NCBI GenBank assembly: GCA_963836085.1
Contig: CAWIHT010000001.1
Coordinates: forward strand, 46,157-110,156
Reading direction: 5' to 3'
DNA length: 64,000 nucleotides
Source of the DNA: JAHEEL01 sp963836085
GTDB lineage: Bacteria > Actinomycetota > Acidimicrobiia > Spongiisociales > UBA5794
The notes under the pieces are model-generated. The model made no database searches. It had not been told where the DNA came from and worked only from the letters and a program-made list of their open reading frames with translations. The translations under genes and the position numbers were made by a program. Positions within the stretch are counted from its first letter, which is position 1; each line of letters opens with the position of its first letter. Positions 60,075 to 64,000 of the stretch are shown piece by piece.

Positions 60075-60926
60075 TGGCAACCACACGAGTCGCCGGCATC
60101 GTCGCTGTGCTCGTGCTCCTGTCCGCCGGTGGCACGACAAGTTCGACCAACGCGGCCATCACGACGAGCACCGTGCCACCATCCCTCCCTCCCCACTCGC
60201 AGGTTCCGGACGAGCCGCGACCCCCACCACTCAAGATCTCGAGCGGGGACACGAGAGCAACTGTGGGGCCCTACGACTTCTGCTGGACGCGAGCAGCGAA
60301 GCAGGCGTCTGCGCCGACTCGTTCGGTAGAGAGACTCCCGCCCCGATCACGGTCGACACACCGATGGTGACCGTCGAGTGGATGGAGGACGGCACCCTCC
60401 TGGTCGGGTTCGCCGCAGATTCCACCCACTGCGGTTCGCGCCTGATGGTCGAGTCGAACGGCCCGGCCGTTGGACTCTCTCCCTTCCGCCGAATGCCGGC
60501 ACGCATCGCGTGACCCTCTCCGGTACTGCGCCGGAGGGGAACACCCTCTTCGCCATGTGGGTCACGTCAACGGTGGACGGCCCACCTCTCGTGCCCATCG
60601 CCAGCCTGTGGTGGATGGACATCGACGGACCGTTCGCGCTCCAGCCCACCATTTCAGGAACTGACGAAGACGGCGTCGCCGCGCTTGAGATCCGTTCGAT
60701 CGACGGGACCCAAACCGACGTGCCGCTCGCGTCGTACGGGTCGGCAGGCCATTGCGCACCGTTCGGATGGGACGCAACCATCGACGACCCAACGACCCTG
60801 GGCGTGCCTCCGTATACCGTCACGCTGCGTCTGAACGATGGAGCCCGGTCATACGAGATCGTGTGGAAATGGCCGTGCGACCTCGACGACGACACACTCA
60901 CGGGGGCCATGTTGCCCGCTGATTGA
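60075..60926 (+). pseudogene. secreted protein broken by two frameshifts
   Basis: Three frames give one continuous protein. It begins MATTRVAGIVAVLVLLSAGG, a signal-peptide-like start with a Thr/Pro-rich stretch after it, and continues to GPYDFCW. The second frame gives CADSFGRETPAPITVDTP, VEWMEDGTLLVGFAADS and VESNGPA. The third gives GRWTLSLPPNAGTHRVTLSG, SLWWMDIDGPFALQPT and ends WPCDLDDDTLTGAMLPAD. Frame changes lie at about 60278-60305 and 60460-60475. A lipobox Cys may have been lost (LSAGG). The family is not recognised; the breaks imply it is non-functional. Confidence 0.65.
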
Positions 60927-60961
60927 TCGGAATCGAGCACGGAGAGGGAGTCATGCGCTCT

Positions 60962-61012
60962 TGGTGGGCGCTACTGGGATTGAACCGGTGACCTCTGCCG
61001 TGTGAAGGCAAG
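60962..61012 (-). tRNA. 3' part of a tRNA-Val(CAC) gene (attachment-site copy, not functional)
   Basis: On the minus strand the sequence carries the anticodon stem-loop (stem TTGCC/GGCAG, loop TTCACAC with anticodon CAC), the variable loop AGGTC, the T-arm with loop TTCAATC, the 3' acceptor strand AGCGCCC, A and CCA. The T-stem has one A-C mismatch. The D-arm and 5' acceptor strand are absent: upstream sequence does not pair. This is the portion that tyrosine integrases usually use as attachment core. It therefore marks the edge of an integrated element, whose body should lie to the right (beyond 61012). Confidence 0.8.
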
Positions 61013-61029
61013 AAAGCGGGTCGCCACCA

Positions 61030-61134
61030 CTAGCCTTCTAGCCGTAATCCCTTGTGCTGCAAGGGTTTCAGAGCCCATTGCATTTCATTGTTTCGCGCTG
61101 TTTTCCACCCTCTTGCCTACTTTTTGCCTACTTT
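61030..61134. repeat. repeats next to the tRNA fragment: possible integrase arm sites
   Basis: Within 125 bases of the tRNA fragment there is a direct repeat CTAGCC at 61030-61035 and 61038-61043, a hairpin CCCTTG-TGCTG-CAAGGG at 61049-61065 followed by TTT, and a perfect tandem repeat of the 11-mer TTGCCTACTTT at 61113-61123 and 61124-61134. Clustered short repeats beside an attachment core are typical arm-type sites for tyrosine integrases. No integrase gene is present in the window. Confidence 0.6.
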
Positions 61135-61443
61135 GGAGATTCGCGCAACCGGATCCTCATCCCAACCCACTAGCGGAACACGGAATCTGACGCGAGTAGG
61201 GCCTGACTTCGCCAAAGAACCCTCTGTGCCAGCGAGGGCACCAGGCAATTCCGCCACCTTCGGGTTATGCGCGACGAGCTGGCTCACGGACCGGCATCTG
61301 TCGAATAGCCCATCGGATGACCCGATTCGGGTGGGACGCGGCGCTGCCCTTCGGTGTACGTTGGCCGTAGGTCTCTTGCTAGTGATCCAACTGGACTCGC
61401 AAGCGAGGGTCTGGCAGAGGAACTCCGTAGACGGGGGACACAG
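61135..61443. other. non-coding stretch
   Basis: About 310 bases between the repeat cluster and the lipoprotein gene. I see no convincing gene, RNA or strong promoter here. Confidence 0.4.
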
Positions 61444-61845
61444 ATGAAGCGACTCACACAGCTCATGCTTGCCGCGTTCCTGGTCGTGGCGACCATGGGC
61501 GTGATCGCAGGGTGCAGCGATGATGGCGGCACAGGCGTCAGCCTCGTGACAACGACGGCATCATCGGGTGGTGATTCGGGGAGTGATACGACGGAAGCCC
61601 CGACCACGACGAAGGCGCCGGACACGACACAGGCATCGTCGGGCGACGACTCCGCAGGCGGATCGTCGAGTCCCTCGGACGACTCTTCGAGCAACATGAT
61701 CTGGCTCGTTGCGATTGGTGGCGTCGTCATCGTTGCGATCATCGCCTTCGCCGCCGGTCGTGGAGGTTCGACGAAGACAACGACGGAAACAGTCCCGCCG
61801 CCGCCACCGCCTGCCGGCGAAAGTGACGAGTACAGCGACGAGTAG
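61444..61845 (+). CDS. lipoprotein with Ser/Thr/Asp-rich linker and C-terminal membrane segment
   Basis: 133 residues. The signal MKRLTQLMLAAFLVVATMGV is followed by lipobox IAGC (Cys24). Low-complexity Ser/Thr/Asp repeats (TTEAPTTTKAPDTTQASSG) lead to a membrane segment (IWLVAIGGVVIVAIIAFAAG) and a Pro/acidic tail. No enzymatic domain. The TTEAP repeats recur in the DUF2510 gene 63 bases downstream, so the two may work together or share an origin. The ATG is preceded by GGGGGACACAG. Confidence 0.6.
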   Translation: MKRLTQLMLAAFLVVATMGVIAGCSDDGGTGVSLVTTTASSGGDSGSDTTEAPTTTKAPDTTQASSGDDSAGGSSSPSDDSSSNMIWLVAIGGVVIVAIIAFAAGRGGSTKTTTETVPPPPPPAGESDEYSDE

Positions 61846-61908
61846 CCCGGTGACACGGAGGCGTAGCCCTACGGCGTCGTGGCCGGCACAACTATGAAGG
61901 AGACACAT

Positions 61909-62292
61909 ATGACGCAGCAACCAGGCGGTTGGTACGACGACCCAACGCGGTACGTGTACCGCTACTAGAACGGGACTCAGTGGACCGATCAGGTGAGCAG
62001 CAGCGGGAACACCAGCACTGACCCGACCGCCTTGGATCCGCCTGCTGTCACGACCCCACCGGCCCCGGGTACCCAAGCGCCGAGTCCCTCCCAGGCTGCG
62101 GTCGCGCCGACGGTTCAAGTCACGCAGAAGAGCGGTTCGGGATTCGGCACCGTCATCGGAGTGATCCTGGCCATCGCGGCTGTCGTGGTACTGATCATCG
62201 TGCTGGTAAACAACTCGAGCGATGACTCGTCAACGGCGACAACGGGCGCCCCAGCAACAACAGAAGCTCCAGCGACGACGGTCGCACCGTAG
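61909..62292 (+). pseudogene. DUF2510 membrane protein with TAG in place of the conserved Trp
   Basis: The ATG frame starts MTQQPGGWYDDPTRYVYRY and meets TAG at 61966-61968, then continues in the same frame NGTQWTDQVSSSG. In the DUF2510 domain the stretch is normally YWDGxxWT, so TAG stands exactly where TGG (Trp) is expected: a single G-to-A change. After the domain a Pro/Thr-rich linker leads to a membrane segment (FGTVIGVILAIAAVVVLIIV) and TTEAPATT repeats. A GTG at 61993 could start a shorter product without the domain. A GAAGGAG ribosome site precedes the ATG. Confidence 0.7.
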
Positions 62293-62374
62293 CGACTATC
62301 CGAATCGACGGGCCTTGGAACATCGAACATGAAACCGACACGGACGATGCAGAGCGAAAGACAGTTGGTTGGGC

Positions 62375-62506
62375 CTCATCACCGCGAAGGTCAGGGAAGA
62401 CCGGATCCGCAAAGTGGACCCTCGGGTGGTAGCGGGCGGCCATCCCCGGGTAGTCCCGCTACTGAAACGCTCGATTGAACGCCTCGATGGTGTCGATGTG
62501 TGCCAT
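62375..62506 (-). pseudogene. N-terminal remnant of a SnoaL/NTF2-like protein
   Basis: From an ATG at 62506 the frame reads MAHIDTIEAFNRAFQ, TAG at 62461-62459, then RDYPGMAARYHPRVHFADP and VFPDLRGDEA before similarity is lost. This matches the start of SnoaL-like proteins (YHPDVxFxDPVF motif). The in-frame TAG and the missing C-terminal 90 or so residues show that it is dead. The rest of 62293-62599 shows no gene. Confidence 0.6.
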
Positions 62507-62599
62507 CAGCTCGGATCCCCTGGTGATCGTCGTATGGCGATTGTTTTGCCCGGAGATCGGCGCCCGCTTGCCGCGCTGTTGCAGTCCGTCACCCGTCGG

Positions 62600-63004
62600 C
62601 TACGAGAAGGCGCTGAAGAAGTACAGCAGGAGGACGATCGTGATGGTGATTCCGAGAATCGCTGTGAGAATCGACATGGTCCGTGCCGGCACGATCGTGA
62701 GACGCTGCCCGTCCTGGTGCTTCACATGCTTGGCGATGCCGTGATACCGGCGCAGACCGAGGAACACAAGACCGTAGCCAACAACAAGGAACGCACCGGC
62801 CAGGGATCCCTGGACCCACTCCGGCCAGTCCTCGCCGAGCAGGGTCACGATGACCGTGCCGCCTGCGACGATGGAGAGACCCGTCCGGAGCACCGCGAAC
62901 AGGGTGCGTTCGGCTGCGAGATAGGTCCTTTCGAGAGCGAGTTGCGAGCTGTCTGGCTGCGCGGACGCATCGGTCGGCGAGGTGGGCGGCTGCGTCTCAG
63001 GCAC
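62600..63004 (-). CDS. DUF202 (YidH-like) small membrane protein
   Basis: About 134 residues from a GTG at 63004. The DUF202 signature LERTYLAAERTLFAVLRTGL (about residues 20-39) is clear, followed by three membrane segments (SIVAGGTVIVTLLG, SLAGAFLVVGYGLVFLGLRR, ILTAILGITITIVLLLYFFS). The longer open frame upstream has a different character. The family function is unknown. It is the only apparently intact gene in the last 2 kb. Confidence 0.75.
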   Translation of the reverse strand: MPETQPPTSPTDASAQPDSSQLALERTYLAAERTLFAVLRTGLSIVAGGTVIVTLLGEDWPEWVQGSLAGAFLVVGYGLVFLGLRRYHGIAKHVKHQDGQRLTIVPARTMSILTAILGITITIVLLLYFFSAFS

Positions 63005-63219
63005 GGCGGGTCCGTGAGACGGTCTCGGTGTATATGGCGGCGCCCGACACCGCCCTCCGAAAGTTGCGGGTCCTGACCAACATAGGTCTCCATTCGTCGC
63101 GCGACAGTCGGGATCAGTCTTGCCCGTGGAGGTCGTCGGTGTGACACCCATTTCGGGTGCTTCTGACCAACGGCGCTCTCGCGGAGCCGATGCGGGCTTC
63201 GAGCCAAGGGGCGGTGGCA

Positions 63220-63387
63220 TTAGGCCACCACCCCTCCACCGACCAACCTGACGGGGGCTTGATCGGCCCCGGTGCCAGCAATCTCATCGACTTCGGTGCT
63301 CGCGTCCCACACGCTGACAACCGTTGTGATGTCGCTCGAGATCGGCATCCCTTCGGCGTTGAACAGGGCGATGCCCTCGGCACCTAG
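63220..63387 (-). pseudogene. C-terminal fragment of a spondin-domain protein
   Basis: The minus strand reads GAEGIALFNAEGMPISSDIT and VVSVWDASTEVDEIAGTGAD, then QAPVRLVGG to a TAA stop. Bacterial spondin-domain proteins end in the same way (GIALFD..., WDAGTEV...PG.GPNQAP). No start codon or upstream domain is found; the next sequence belongs to a DUF1214 fragment in the opposite direction. Confidence 0.6.
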
Positions 63388-63423
63388 AGACGCCGCTCAC
63401 CGTCGTCGGCGTTTACGACAATC

Positions 63424-63993
63424 GCGACCCCGGACTCGGCCTGGTACAAAATGCTGTTCCAGGGCGGCTCAGGCTTCGAGACTCAGCCACCGGCTGTCAC
63501 CAAGGATGGGATCAAGCCTTATCCGCCGACGGGATATCGCACGCTCGACGCACGGTTCGGGTTCTTCTTCTTCGCCACGGGGGTCACCCCCGCCATGTGC
63601 ATGCTGTTGACCGATATCGGCTCGCAGTACTTGCTCTGTGGTCTCGATGGCGACAAGAACCCATTCGACGGTGCGAAGACGTACAAGTGCACGTTGCCGG
63701 CGAATATCCCGGAGAACAACTTCTGGTCGTTCACGCTCTATGACAACCAGACCCGTTCGATGTTGCAGACGCCGCAGCGTTTCCCGAGGGCCGGGAGCCA
63801 GTCGTTCCCGAGCCCCGCAGCGGTCCACAACGCCGATGGGACGGTCGACATCTACTTCGGCCCGGGAGCTCCGGAAGGCAAGGCGAGCAACTGGATCCAG
63901 ACCATGCTGGCGAGCCTCGTCGCGTGCGCCGTGCGCAAATACCCGTTCTGGGTGATGCGATGTCGCGCATCGGGGTTGATGCTCGATCGGTAG
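63424..63993 (+). pseudogene. fragment of a DUF1254/DUF1214 protein
   Basis: From about 63424 the frame gives TPDSAWYKMLFQGG, ARFGFFFFATGVTPAMCMLL, GSQYLLCGLDGDKNPFDGAK, FWSFTLYDNQTRSMLQTPQR and VDIYFGPGAPEGKASNWIQT. This is the DUF1214 core, which normally continues with a WxVxLRLYGPLEPWF-type end. Here that end is replaced by unrelated sequence after NWIQT (about 63900), and the N-terminal DUF1254 domain is missing. It is a remnant cut at both ends. Confidence 0.7.
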
Positions 63994-64000
63994 CAAGCGA

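Noticed and set aside
60962..61012. A complete functional tRNA-Val
   Set aside because: No D-arm and no sequence able to pair with the acceptor 3' strand lies upstream on the minus strand.
61909..62292. TAG read as selenocysteine or pyrrolysine
   Set aside because: Selenocysteine uses TGA, no pyrrolysine genes are in view, and the expected residue is tryptophan one base away.
62369..63076. 235-codon plus-strand open frame
   Set aside because: Antisense to the DUF202 gene and the SnoaL relic; no protein-like features.

Overview
GC-rich chromosomal DNA from an actinobacterium. The evidence is genes for phosphatidylinositol mannoside synthesis (pgsA, a PatA-like acyltransferase, pimA), a mycothiol synthase (mshD), and a gene order that closely follows the mycobacterial thrS-to-alaS block. 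Placement in or near the class Acidimicrobiia is only an inference from the mix of families; no rRNA is present. No insertion sequence, complete phage or CRISPR array is seen.

Positions 1-26.7 kb are almost entirely on the minus strand and hold housekeeping genes. Read in the direction of transcription they are thrS, an RND transporter, a small membrane protein, (citrate synthase on the plus strand), pgsA-patA-pimA, pdxS-pdxT, yebC, ruvC-ruvA-ruvB, queA-tgt, yajC-secD-secF, rel, a metallo-beta-lactamase hydrolase, hisS, aspS, rarA, a small membrane protein and the start of alaS. Many neighbours overlap by 1-16 bases, which implies translational coupling.

Positions 26.8-49 kb are mixed-strand metabolism, sensing and transport. 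They hold a phosphotransferase with no usual start codon, mshD, a patatin, a tyrosine phenol-lyase-like enzyme next to a Cys/Met PLP lyase and an Lrp regulator, and a transporter / histidine kinase / response regulator operon. Further on are a CorC-like protein, a DUF255 thioredoxin protein, an EamA transporter, a secreted DUF2202 protein divergent from a SIMPL lipoprotein, and a ModE-like regulator with a tungstate ABC transporter (tupABC). This stretch ends with an MpaB-family oxygenase, a siderophore-interacting protein and a CPA2 antiporter.

Positions 50-59.8 kb hold an Mrp Na+/H+ antiporter operon (A-B-C-D-F-GE, with G and E fused). It is preceded by a patch of decayed genes and a 50-base palindrome. 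A frameshifted helix-turn-helix gene, a tandem universal stress protein and a DUF1295 membrane protein follow.

Positions 59.8-64 kb are gene-poor and decayed. They hold a twice-frameshifted secreted protein, the 3' two thirds of a tRNA-Val gene flanked by tandem repeats (a likely attachment site), and a DUF2510 gene and a SnoaL-like gene each broken by TAG. They also hold a DUF202 protein and fragments of spondin and DUF1214 proteins. The most unusual material lies here and in several operator-like palindromes in intergenic regions (42.3, 43.6, 50.3 and 4.75 kb).
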